Shown here piece by piece: positions 17,132 through 26,048 of a DNA stretch of 39,464 nucleotides (its first letter is position 1; the number at the start of each line of letters is the position of its first letter). The notes below the pieces were generated by a model, which had not been told where the DNA came from, searched no databases, and was given only the letters and a program-made list of their open reading frames with translations. Source of the DNA: Rhodospirillales bacterium (lineage in GTDB: Bacteria; Pseudomonadota; Alphaproteobacteria; Rhodospirillales; Casp-alpha2). The position numbers and the translations under genes are program-made. The DNA is taken from the NCBI GenBank assembly GCA_013203955.1, contig JABMOY010000068.1, positions 1-39,464 on the forward strand, given 5' to 3'.

Positions 17132-19777
17132 GTGGTGGACGAAACGATTTCAATAAAACCCGGTTTGGGGGAATCTAAGGCGGGGAAATCAGAAATTTCC
17201 CGCTTTATTTACGTTTCCGATATGCATGAAATGGGGATTTTATTGCATCCCCATCTTTCAAGCCTAACAGAACGACATCGCATCAAGCTTGAGCGTCCGC
17301 CCCTTCGCCAAGGTTCCGAGATCATCAAGGAATCCCTGAGAAACAAGGCTTCAGGAATTATTGTCGAAATGCAGCGCGGTTGGCCGAACCGGCGCGATCT
17401 AATGTTGTCGCGGAAGGTTCTAAAAGCCGGATTTTCACTATTTTATTATTGGCCTAGGGAAGAGGCGGTCGAGATTATTAACGGCCATCGTTTATCGAGC
17501 ATGGCAAGCTTGTTCCTGTATGTAAGTGCTTTTCGAGTGTTGTTTTTCTTTTCCAAATTTTCTCCCTTAGACGATGCGGACCTTGAAACTCGTCACCAAA
17601 ATAGGTTGCAGGCTATTCAGGACAACATCCACCCTCTTCCCATGAGAAATATTAAATTCTCCGGTGGTCATCCAAAAATCGACGGCAAGGGAATTTATTT
17701 ACGGGCCGATTATTGGGCGGATATGAGATCGGGAGGCAGTTATGGACATACGTGTTATGTGGCGAAGGAACTGGCGAAGGCCACAGGGAACTTCACATGC
17801 TTGATGGGGAGCCGCTTCGAATTGCTGGACACCCTTGGCCTTAATCAAGTTGTCATGTCCCCCCCATCCGTATTCGCCCATGAAACGGACATGCTTGATG
17901 CGAACCTCTCTTATCATGACTCCCTAAGAGTTTTTTTTGAGATTTATCAACCCGATTATATTTACGAACGTCTCGTCCCGGGAAACTACGAAGGCGCACG
18001 CCTGTGCCAGGAATTAAAAATTCCTTACCTTGTCGAATACAACGGCTCTGAAATCGTCATGCGCCGTTCATTCGGAGACGGCAAGGGGTTTCGATTCGAA
18101 CACTTGTTCCTTGAAGCCGAAAAACTAGCTTTTGAGCAGGCAACGGCTATCAATGTTGTTTCTGACGTCGTCAAAGACAGCCTCGTGGAAATAGGCATTG
18201 ATCCTCAAAAAATTCTGGTTAACCCGAACTGCGCCGACCCGGAAGCCTATGCCCCGGGAACGGATGAGGAAGTCATTGGACTGCGCGGAGACGTGGGCTG
18301 GAATGGTAGCAATATCGTCATTGGTTTTGTCGGTACTTTTGGGGGCTGGCACGGCATTGAAGTCCTGGCGAAAGCCCTTCCCCGCATAGCCGAAGAGGTC
18401 CCTAATGCTCGTTTTCTGCTTATCGGAAAAGGCAATCTACAAAATCTTATTATTGATTCCATTGACAGGAACGACCTGCACGACAAAGTACACATGCCTG
18501 GAATGTTGCCGCAGCAGGAGACGGCGCACTTAATGAAAATGTGCGATATCTTCGTTTCCCCCCATCACCGGGACATGGGAACCATGAAGTTTTTCGGTTC
18601 CCCGACAAAGGTTTTCGAATACATGTCCTTAGGCGCCGGCATTGTCGCCAGCGATTTGGAACAAATCGGCGAGGTGCTGTCGCCATCGTTGCAGGCTTCC
18701 GATTTGGAAAAAATCGATCTTGAGATTACGGACCAACGTTCGGTGCTTTGCCAGCCAGGAAGTGTAGATGATTTCGTATCCGCCGTTGTCGGGCTTGCTA
18801 AACGCCCGGAAGTCATCAAAGCAATTGGCGCCAATGCCCGCCAGGCTATCCTCGAAAAGTATTCCTGGTCCAAGCATGTCGAAAGATTTTTGGATTTCAC
18901 TCAGGGCCTTGAGAATTCCCTGTACCGAGAAGCACAGAATGTTCCCGAAATCGTTGAGCCGGGCGAAGATCAGGACATTGATCCCTTCAAGAAGGAAATT
19001 ATCGATCAGTGGGACAACGACCCTTGCGGGTCACATTATGCGGCCTTGGAAGGAAAAACCCGTTTCGAATGGTTCAAAGAGGTAGAACAATTCCGTCATG
19101 AAGAATTCGGGCCATGGATGTGCGAAACAATGGAGTTTTCGGACCATGCCGGCGAATCGGTCCTTGAGATCGGTGGCGGCATGGGGACTGATTTGGTTCA
19201 ATTTGCAACTGCCGGAGCAATCGTAACGGACCTCGACATGTCGACAGAGCATTTGAACCTGGCGCGCGAAAATTTTGAACTTAGAAACCTGGAGGGGACG
19301 TTCATTCACGGTGATGCCGAAGACATGCCCTTTGACGACAACAGCTTTGATCTCGTTTATACCAACGGCGTTATCCACCATACGCCGAACACCAAGAAGG
19401 TTATTGACGAGATTTACCGGGTGCTCAAACCGGGCGGGGAAGTCATTTGCATGGTCTATGCGGAAAGCTCCATCCAATATTGGCGTGATCTTGTTCTTTG
19501 GCGGGGGTTGCGTCAGGGTCAGCTTCAGTATTGGTCGATGGGGGAAATCATGTCCCGCAGCGTTGAAATATCCGAGACGGGCGCGCGGCCTTTGGTCAAG
19601 GTTTACAGGCCGAAACAACTCAAGGAAATGTTCGGGGATTTCACGGGTGCCCGGGTTTTTCATCGCCAATTAATGCCACACGAACCGCCGAAGCTGTTGC
19701 GATGGCTACCGGTAAGTTTCTTGCAAAAAATCATGGGATGGAACCTTGTGATCAAAGCGCGAAAACCGCAACAGTGA
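17132..19777 (+). CDS. Fused GT4 glycosyltransferase and class I SAM-dependent methyltransferase
   Basis: GT4 region (IGFVGTFGGWHGIEVL...GSPTKVFEYMSLGAGIVASDLEQIGEVL) followed by MT motif I VLEIGGGMGTDLVQFA and GDAEDMPFDDNSFDLVYTNGVIHHTPN. GTG start abutting previous stop. Confidence 0.9.
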   Translation: MVDETISIKPGLGESKAGKSEISRFIYVSDMHEMGILLHPHLSSLTERHRIKLERPPLRQGSEIIKESLRNKASGIIVEMQRGWPNRRDLMLSRKVLKAGFSLFYYWPREEAVEIINGHRLSSMASLFLYVSAFRVLFFFSKFSPLDDADLETRHQNRLQAIQDNIHPLPMRNIKFSGGHPKIDGKGIYLRADYWADMRSGGSYGHTCYVAKELAKATGNFTCLMGSRFELLDTLGLNQVVMSPPSVFAHETDMLDANLSYHDSLRVFFEIYQPDYIYERLVPGNYEGARLCQELKIPYLVEYNGSEIVMRRSFGDGKGFRFEHLFLEAEKLAFEQATAINVVSDVVKDSLVEIGIDPQKILVNPNCADPEAYAPGTDEEVIGLRGDVGWNGSNIVIGFVGTFGGWHGIEVLAKALPRIAEEVPNARFLLIGKGNLQNLIIDSIDRNDLHDKVHMPGMLPQQETAHLMKMCDIFVSPHHRDMGTMKFFGSPTKVFEYMSLGAGIVASDLEQIGEVLSPSLQASDLEKIDLEITDQRSVLCQPGSVDDFVSAVVGLAKRPEVIKAIGANARQAILEKYSWSKHVERFLDFTQGLENSLYREAQNVPEIVEPGEDQDIDPFKKEIIDQWDNDPCGSHYAALEGKTRFEWFKEVEQFRHEEFGPWMCETMEFSDHAGESVLEIGGGMGTDLVQFATAGAIVTDLDMSTEHLNLARENFELRNLEGTFIHGDAEDMPFDDNSFDLVYTNGVIHHTPNTKKVIDEIYRVLKPGGEVICMVYAESSIQYWRDLVLWRGLRQGQLQYWSMGEIMSRSVEISETGARPLVKVYRPKQLKEMFGDFTGARVFHRQLMPHEPPKLLRWLPVSFLQKIMGWNLVIKARKPQQ

Positions 19778-19784
19778 GCGTAAA

Positions 19785-21932
19785 ATGGGCCCTATGTTAC
19801 GCACCCTTTTTATAAAGTTAGCATCGCCCGGATCTCGTGGAGTTCGCTTCCTTTCGTCCAGACTTGATGCCGTTGCCGAGCATATCTGGGAAAAGACCCG
19901 GTATTTTGGCCCACGACTGCCATCCCACGGCAAAATAAATGCGATCCTTCGGCGCATGGGGATCAGTGGCTTTACCGATTATACGGTTGGTCAGATGTTG
20001 GGTTATTTCGGTCAACGTAGTTTCCTACCTGCGGAACGGGAAAAGGTCGTCGACGAGCTCAACAACAGTTTTCCCGATCAGGTCCGAGTTATCCTTGAAG
20101 CCGCGGAAAAAACCTCCAGCGGCGTATTTAGCTTCCTAGGCAGTGGCCCGGTCGATGTCCGCCGTGGAAAAAAGGGAAATGGCCACAAAATTGACTGGCG
20201 GCTAGACCCGACGACCGGGGAACGTTATCCAAAGGTTTTCAGCAATTACCGTTGGGGCACCGGCAAAATCAGCGTTGGTGGGGCCGATGTCAAGGGGCCG
20301 TGGGAACTGACCCGATGCCAGCATTTTGCCGCCCTGGGGCAGGCCTATTGGCTGACCGGTGACGAGCAATATGCACGTTGCTACGCTAAAACCATTCTGG
20401 ATTTTATTAAGCACAATCCGCCGGGGCACGGGGTCCATTGGGCCTGTTCCATGGATGTGGCTCTCCGGGTCATGGGCTGGCTCGTTGGTCTTTCTTTTTT
20501 TCAGGGGTCTCCGGCTCTTTCCTACCGGTGGTGGCGGCGTTTCCTAAAAGGGGTTACCGCCCACGGGCAGTTTCTGGCGGCAAACCTTGAATTCGGCACC
20601 ATCGACAAAAGGGTGGTGACATCCAATCACTACACGGCGGACTTGCTTGGCCTTTACTGGATTTCGACCTGCTTCCCCCATCTTGACGCGGGGGTGGTTT
20701 GGCGGGGTCTGGCCGAAAGAGGGTTGGAGCGCGAAATAAGAAAACAAATCCTGCCCGACGGCGGCGATTTCGAATCCAGCGTCCCCTATCACCGTTTAAC
20801 GGTTGAGATGTTTCTTTCGGCGTATGCCCTTTCACAACATTCCGGCGCCGGGTTCTCTAATAACTATCGCGACCGCCTTCTTTCGGCCCTTCGTTTCGCC
20901 AAGGCCTTGCGCCAGCCAGACGGTCGTTGGCCGCAGGTTGGAGATGCCGATGACGGCAGAGCCCATATTCTTACCGGATACGGGGCTTGGCAGCAGGAAT
21001 CCTTGGACCACTTGCTGGCGGCGGGGGCACACGTTTTGAATTGCCCTGATCTTTCGGAAGGCCTTCCCGAAGAAGCCCTCGTTGAGCAACTTTTCTGGGG
21101 CAATCCCACCCCTGAGCGAACTAACCTTCCCTCCGTACCTAACCCCGCGGCATTTCCCGATTTCGGGATTGCCGTTCTTCGTGGCGGACCATCCTACGTT
21201 TCCATAACCAACGGACCCGTAGGCACCGAAGGTTTCGGCAACCACAAGCACAATGACCAGCTTGCGGTCGAGTGGGTGGTCGGGAATCAGCCTCTTCTGG
21301 TGGATGGCGGAAGCTATATCTACACCCGCGACCCGGTGGCCCGAAATCTGTTCCGATCGACGGCCCAACACAACACGGTTATGGTTTCAGGGAACGAACA
21401 AAACAGCTTCGATCCTAGCAGCCTTTTCCGAATGGATCAGGAAGGAGATGTTCTCTGGGAAACGCCCCTCAACAAGGAAGGTTTTTCCGGAATTGAGGGC
21501 CGTCATACCGCCTATGCCAGGCTTACCCCACCCGTCATCCACACAAGAAGGGTCTTGGTGCGGAATGAGGACGGGATTGTCCTAATCGACGATCTTTTGG
21601 AAGGTGGGGCGGGACACGCCCTCCGCTGGCATTTTCTGCTTTATCCAGGAGTCGAAGCGGAGATCGAAGGAGGAAGCATTCACTTTCAAGGCCCCCATGG
21701 CGGGGGTCGGATGTTGGTTTCCGAGGAAGTGCCCTGGCGCCTTGAAGAAGGATGGTATTCCTCCGGATATGGCCGGCGCGAATCGACCTTGGCTTTGGTT
21801 GGGGAAATGAGCACGGGGGTTGAAAGATTGGTCTTTTCCTTAGCCCCGGATGAAGCCGTCCCGATTTCCTTGAAAGAAGCTATATCAACAATTAACAGGA
21901 TTTTCTCTACCTCGGGGACGAAAAGCGATTAA
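19785..21932 (+). CDS. Heparinase II/III-family protein (polysaccharide lyase-like)
   Basis: 715 aa; alpha/alpha-toroid region (WTLTGDEQYAR.. type segment, SNHYTADLLGLYWI, GDFESSVPYHRLTVEMFL) and GFGNHKHNDQLAVEWVVGNQPLLVDGGSYIYTRDPVARNLFRSTAQHNTVMV, typical heparinase II/III core. Confidence 0.93.
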   Translation: MGPMLRTLFIKLASPGSRGVRFLSSRLDAVAEHIWEKTRYFGPRLPSHGKINAILRRMGISGFTDYTVGQMLGYFGQRSFLPAEREKVVDELNNSFPDQVRVILEAAEKTSSGVFSFLGSGPVDVRRGKKGNGHKIDWRLDPTTGERYPKVFSNYRWGTGKISVGGADVKGPWELTRCQHFAALGQAYWLTGDEQYARCYAKTILDFIKHNPPGHGVHWACSMDVALRVMGWLVGLSFFQGSPALSYRWWRRFLKGVTAHGQFLAANLEFGTIDKRVVTSNHYTADLLGLYWISTCFPHLDAGVVWRGLAERGLEREIRKQILPDGGDFESSVPYHRLTVEMFLSAYALSQHSGAGFSNNYRDRLLSALRFAKALRQPDGRWPQVGDADDGRAHILTGYGAWQQESLDHLLAAGAHVLNCPDLSEGLPEEALVEQLFWGNPTPERTNLPSVPNPAAFPDFGIAVLRGGPSYVSITNGPVGTEGFGNHKHNDQLAVEWVVGNQPLLVDGGSYIYTRDPVARNLFRSTAQHNTVMVSGNEQNSFDPSSLFRMDQEGDVLWETPLNKEGFSGIEGRHTAYARLTPPVIHTRRVLVRNEDGIVLIDDLLEGGAGHALRWHFLLYPGVEAEIEGGSIHFQGPHGGGRMLVSEEVPWRLEEGWYSSGYGRRESTLALVGEMSTGVERLVFSLAPDEAVPISLKEAISTINRIFSTSGTKSD

Positions 21933-21960
21933 TCGCAGTTTGCAAGCCCCTGAGTCATTA

Positions 21961-21992
21961 CCTAGCATAATCGAAACCTAGCATAATCGAAA
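21961..21992. repeat. Perfect tandem duplication of a 16-bp unit (CCTAGCATAATCGAAA x2)
   Basis: 21961-21976 and 21977-21992 identical. Confidence 0.95.
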
Positions 21993-22068
21993 TTCTTTAC
22001 TGTCGAGTTATGGTCCATTTCCCGTGCTGCGGACACCAAATTCCCGAATTTAAGGAGGTTAAGGCCAG

Positions 22069-22776
22069 ATGAAAGTAACCCTCGTGATTCCCACCTTGAA
22101 TGAGGTCGTGGGAATGAAGGCCATAATGCCCCTGATAGATTCTTCGTTGTTTCACCAGATTCTTGTCGTCGACGGAGGATCAACGGATGGGACGGTAGAA
22201 TGGGGTCGGGAAAATGGATACACAGTAATAGAGCAAACCCGGCCCGGTATCCGGTTCGCTTATTTTGACCTGTTAGATAAAATAACTGGTGATATCATCG
22301 TTACCTTCAGCCCGGACGGCAATTGCCTTCACGAACTTTTCCCCCAGCTATTGAAAAAGATGGATGATGGGTACGATATGGTCATCGTATCCCGTTACAA
22401 GGACGATGCCGTAAGCGAAGACGACGACATTGTAACGGCCTTTGGAAACTGGCTCTTTACGACGACCATCAATGTTCTTCACGGAGGCCGTTATACGGAT
22501 GCCATGGGAATTTACCGTGCTTACCGGACGCAACTGATTTACGACCTGGACCTTGATAAGGATGAAAGTTATGCGCTGGCGGAAAAGTTGTTTGGAACCG
22601 TCATTAGCTGGGAGCCCCTACTTTCCATCCGGGCGGCAAAACGAAAATTAAATGTTGCTGAAATCCCGGGTGATGAACCCGAACGGATAGGGGGCGAGCG
22701 AAAATTACAGATATTTCGATGGGGGGCGGCCTATTACTTCCAAATGTGGTATGAGCTTTTCTTTTGGAAGAAATAA
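22069..22776 (+). CDS. Glycosyltransferase family 2 protein
   Basis: MKVTLVIPTLNEVVGMKAIMPLI...ILVVDGGSTDGTVE...ITGDIIVTFSPDGNC: GT2 GT-A motifs; SD-like AAGGAGG upstream. Confidence 0.9.
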   Translation: MKVTLVIPTLNEVVGMKAIMPLIDSSLFHQILVVDGGSTDGTVEWGRENGYTVIEQTRPGIRFAYFDLLDKITGDIIVTFSPDGNCLHELFPQLLKKMDDGYDMVIVSRYKDDAVSEDDDIVTAFGNWLFTTTINVLHGGRYTDAMGIYRAYRTQLIYDLDLDKDESYALAEKLFGTVISWEPLLSIRAAKRKLNVAEIPGDEPERIGGERKLQIFRWGAAYYFQMWYELFFWKK

Positions 22777-22934
22777 TTTTCTGGATTTTATTTTTTTATT
22801 CAATTTCAATGGGTTATGGCCACCCCGGATATTCGCTATTGAAAAGAAGCCACGCAAAACTAAGTGCATGATACTACACAGGTATATTAGTATGCGGGTC
22901 AGGTTCCTTAACTTCTTAAGAACGTGAGTAGTGG

Positions 22935-24629
22935 ATGAATTTTATCAATACGGACGCTTTCCTTTTCGGGACGGGTGCTTGGCAAAAGCTTAACGGCGTT
23001 ATGACGCCCGCCATCGGCAAGCCCAACGTCCTTTTGTGCTATCCCAAGACGGGAATGGATTTCGGTTCCACCGTTGCGCCGCCGCATGCGCTTTTGACCA
23101 TTGCCGCCCCCATATTAGAAGCCGGCTACAGCGTTGCCATCCTTGATCAGCGCGATAGGCCAATTACCCGTGAATCTTTAAAAAGTCTAATTTCCAGCGA
23201 CCTACTTTGTGTCGGCATTTCGACCATGACCGGCACCCAAATACGAAACGCCCTTAGGATTACCGACATAGTCCGTGAACTTACGGATGGCAGCGTCCCC
23301 CTTGTCTGGGGTGGGCCTCATCCTTCCGTCGCCCCCATTGAAACCATTGAGGATGACAACGTCGATATCGTTGTTATCGGCGAGGGCGAGGTTCCCTTCC
23401 TTAACCTGGTTAAGGCACTTGATGCCAAAACAAGCCTGCATGATGTTCCCGGTATTATGTTCATGGACGGCGGCAAGACCGTTACGACTGACGAGCCCCC
23501 TCTCATGGACGTTGAGGATTTGCTCCCTGTTCCCTGGGAATTGATTAACGTCGAACGCTATGTTCACCGCGATATGTACCTTCGGGACAAAACGCGCGTC
23601 CTTGACCTGGGGCAAACCAGCCGGGGCTGTCCCTTTAACTGCGGTTTTTGCTCCAGCGCCTCTATTCGCCAACGTAAATGGCGCGATATGTCAGTGGATA
23701 AAGCCCTGCATATGATCGAACGAGATGTTCACCGTTTTAACCTTGACGGTATCTGGCTCCGGGATGACGAATTCTATATCAAGCGAAAACGCGCCCATGC
23801 AATTTTCGAAGGCATCGTCGAGCGCGATCTCAATATCGGTTTTTACACGTCCGGAACGCGCGCCGATGTCCTTAACAAAGCCAAGCCCGATGAACTAAAA
23901 TTAATGAGGCGGGCTGGCGCGCATACCTTGAAAATCGGCGCGGAATCGGGTTCTCAACGGGTTTTGGATTTGATGCAAAAAGGCATTACCGTTGAACAAA
24001 CCATTGAAGCGAATCTTAAGTGCAAGGAATACGGATTTAATCCGGCTTATGCATTGATGATCGGCTATCCCACCGAAACCTTCGAGGAAATGAATCAAAC
24101 CATCGATCTCGCCTTCCGTCTTCGGAGTGATTATTCGAAGGCGCAAACGGAAACCATAGCCCAATATACCGCCATGCCCGGCACACCGGATTTTCACATG
24201 GCCATCATGCACGGATTAAAGCCGCCGACGACCCTTCGCGAATGGTCCGATTGGCTTTTTGACGACTATGACTTCGAAGGCCGGAGAAGCCCGTGGTATA
24301 CGAAAAGCGAGCGGATATACATGGGTAATATCTCGTATTCGAGCATCCTGTCGAACGCCTTCGAAAATGTCAGCGGCACCAAGGGCAATTGGCTGACCCG
24401 GCCTATCCGAAAAACCGGCGCCGGCCTGGTTGGGCGTTTCTATCGCTGGAAATTGAAATATAAAATGTACCGGTTTGCGCCTGAGCTGGGGTTGGTCCGT
24501 TATCTTCGACAAATATTGTTCTACGGAAAAGGTGCCAACCCTTTCACGACCTGGGCCAAATATATCGGCATCCACCTGGATGCCGATGAGCAACGCCAGA
24601 ATATTCAGGCCAAGGGCTGGACCCGTTAG
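22935..24629 (+). CDS. B12-binding-type radical SAM protein
   Basis: N-terminal cobalamin-binding-like Rossmann region (VLLCYPKTG...GGPHPSVAPIETIE...VVIGEGEVPFLNLV) plus SRGCPFNCGFCSS (CxxxCxxC). Confidence 0.88.
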   Translation: MNFINTDAFLFGTGAWQKLNGVMTPAIGKPNVLLCYPKTGMDFGSTVAPPHALLTIAAPILEAGYSVAILDQRDRPITRESLKSLISSDLLCVGISTMTGTQIRNALRITDIVRELTDGSVPLVWGGPHPSVAPIETIEDDNVDIVVIGEGEVPFLNLVKALDAKTSLHDVPGIMFMDGGKTVTTDEPPLMDVEDLLPVPWELINVERYVHRDMYLRDKTRVLDLGQTSRGCPFNCGFCSSASIRQRKWRDMSVDKALHMIERDVHRFNLDGIWLRDDEFYIKRKRAHAIFEGIVERDLNIGFYTSGTRADVLNKAKPDELKLMRRAGAHTLKIGAESGSQRVLDLMQKGITVEQTIEANLKCKEYGFNPAYALMIGYPTETFEEMNQTIDLAFRLRSDYSKAQTETIAQYTAMPGTPDFHMAIMHGLKPPTTLREWSDWLFDDYDFEGRRSPWYTKSERIYMGNISYSSILSNAFENVSGTKGNWLTRPIRKTGAGLVGRFYRWKLKYKMYRFAPELGLVRYLRQILFYGKGANPFTTWAKYIGIHLDADEQRQNIQAKGWTR

Positions 24630-24649
24630 CCGCCTAACGGAGCGTCCTC

Positions 24650-24832
24650 GTGACCGGTAAAGATTATAAGCCCGTCGAACCCGAGCAGGAATGCGAGTAT
24701 TGCAACAAACCCTTGATTGAGGGCTGCAATGAATTCGGCTCCATCTTCGACCGCGAGTCGGATATGGAACACCCCTGCCCCAATAACGAAAACCAGTTTC
24801 CACCACGAAAAATTTCCGACCAGGCCGGCTGA
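24650..24832 (+). CDS. Small cysteine-containing hypothetical protein (60 aa)
   Basis: GTG start with GGAG 7 nt upstream; ECEYCNKPLIEGC...HPCPNN; 20 bp after the radical SAM stop. Confidence 0.55.
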   Translation: MTGKDYKPVEPEQECEYCNKPLIEGCNEFGSIFDRESDMEHPCPNNENQFPPRKISDQAG

Positions 24833-24855
24833 TCTTTTTTTAGGGGGTAAATTGG

Positions 24856-25887
24856 CTATTTCTGATTCCCAGCAGAATTTTCCGGGTTCTTTTCCGTACC
24901 CCCCGAATCAATCACTTTATCAATTTGAAGGGAAATGATTTCCTTAATATTGGAACGAATCATGTGATGAAGAATAAAGTCACAAACAAAGCCCAATAAG
25001 AAAGTTAAAATCCCCAGCATCATGACCATGAAAACGACGCTCAACTGAAGGCTGGAAAAGACCGTAAACTCCCCGCCATCCCCAAGAGCAAACAACGTGT
25101 AACGAACCAGCCAATAGGAAAGCATCAAGAAACTGGGAACAATCAAGATCAAGCCGATCCCGCCGAAAAAATGCAACGGGTTGGCGCCGAATTTGTGCGT
25201 AAAGGAGATGGAGAGAAGATCGAACAAGCCTTGATACCGAAAGGTCTTGTACTTGGACGAACCGAATTTGCGAGGACTGTTTTCAACCGGGACCTCCGTT
25301 ACCTTAAAACCGGCGATGTGGGAAAGCAGGGGCGAATAACGATGATACTGCCCGTAGATACAGATCGCCGAAGCCGCCCTTCGGGAATAAGCCTTAAGCC
25401 CGCAATTGTGGTCATGCAGGCGAAGATCGCCGACCCAACTGACAACAGTATTGTAAACATATGACCCAATCCTGCGGGTCAGGGTATCCTTTCGGCCCTG
25501 ACGCCAACCGCTGACAACACCGTAACCTTCATCCAGCTTGGCCAGGAGCTTCGGAATGTCCTCGGGATGATCCTGAAGATCGGCGTCAATGGTGATCAGG
25601 GCGTCGCCTTTCGAGTGCTCGAAACCAGCCATAAGGGCCAAGGACTTGCCGCAATTGCGGCGAAGCCTGATCAAGCGTACATAAGTCCGCTCATGGCACA
25701 GGCCTTCGACGATATCGGGTGTATCGTCGGTAGAGCCATCATCAACGATGAGGATATCAAAGCTTTTTCCCTGCCCCATTTGAGTAAAAACGGCGGCAAC
25801 TCGGTCGACCAGTTCACAAATGCTGTCGGCTTCGCAAAAAGCCGGAACAACGACTGAATATTTTGGATTATTCCCGCTTTTCGCCAT
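24856..25887 (-). CDS. Glycosyltransferase family 2 with C-terminal TM helices (GtrB/ArnC-like polyprenyl-phosphate GT)
   Basis: YSVVVPAFCEADSICELVDRV...ILIVDDGSTDDTPDIVEGL...LITIDADLQDHPEDIPKLL; two C-terminal TM segments. ATG 25887 with GGAG SD preferred over the 25935 start. Confidence 0.92.
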   Translation of the reverse strand: MAKSGNNPKYSVVVPAFCEADSICELVDRVAAVFTQMGQGKSFDILIVDDGSTDDTPDIVEGLCHERTYVRLIRLRRNCGKSLALMAGFEHSKGDALITIDADLQDHPEDIPKLLAKLDEGYGVVSGWRQGRKDTLTRRIGSYVYNTVVSWVGDLRLHDHNCGLKAYSRRAASAICIYGQYHRYSPLLSHIAGFKVTEVPVENSPRKFGSSKYKTFRYQGLFDLLSISFTHKFGANPLHFFGGIGLILIVPSFLMLSYWLVRYTLFALGDGGEFTVFSSLQLSVVFMVMMLGILTFLLGFVCDFILHHMIRSNIKEIISLQIDKVIDSGGTEKNPENSAGNQK

Positions 25888-26048
25888 ATCGACACTCCCC
25901 TCAACACATGATAACCATGACGGCAATTGAGGCAACGGTCAAAACGCCTCGAAACAAAGTCCCCTGAGGGGGAATACGGGTATGGAAAAACGACAACGTG
26001 CATTCAAGTGCGGTCATTCGGTAGAGGTCTATTTTTTATTTTTCTAGG

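Noticed and set aside
19031-19669. 212-aa minus-strand ORF
   Set aside because: Antisense to the methyltransferase half of the GT4-MT fusion; shadow ORF.
24216-24806. 196-aa minus-strand ORF overlapping the radical SAM 3' end and the small Cys ORF
   Set aside because: No domain features; the plus-strand frames have better SD and motif support.
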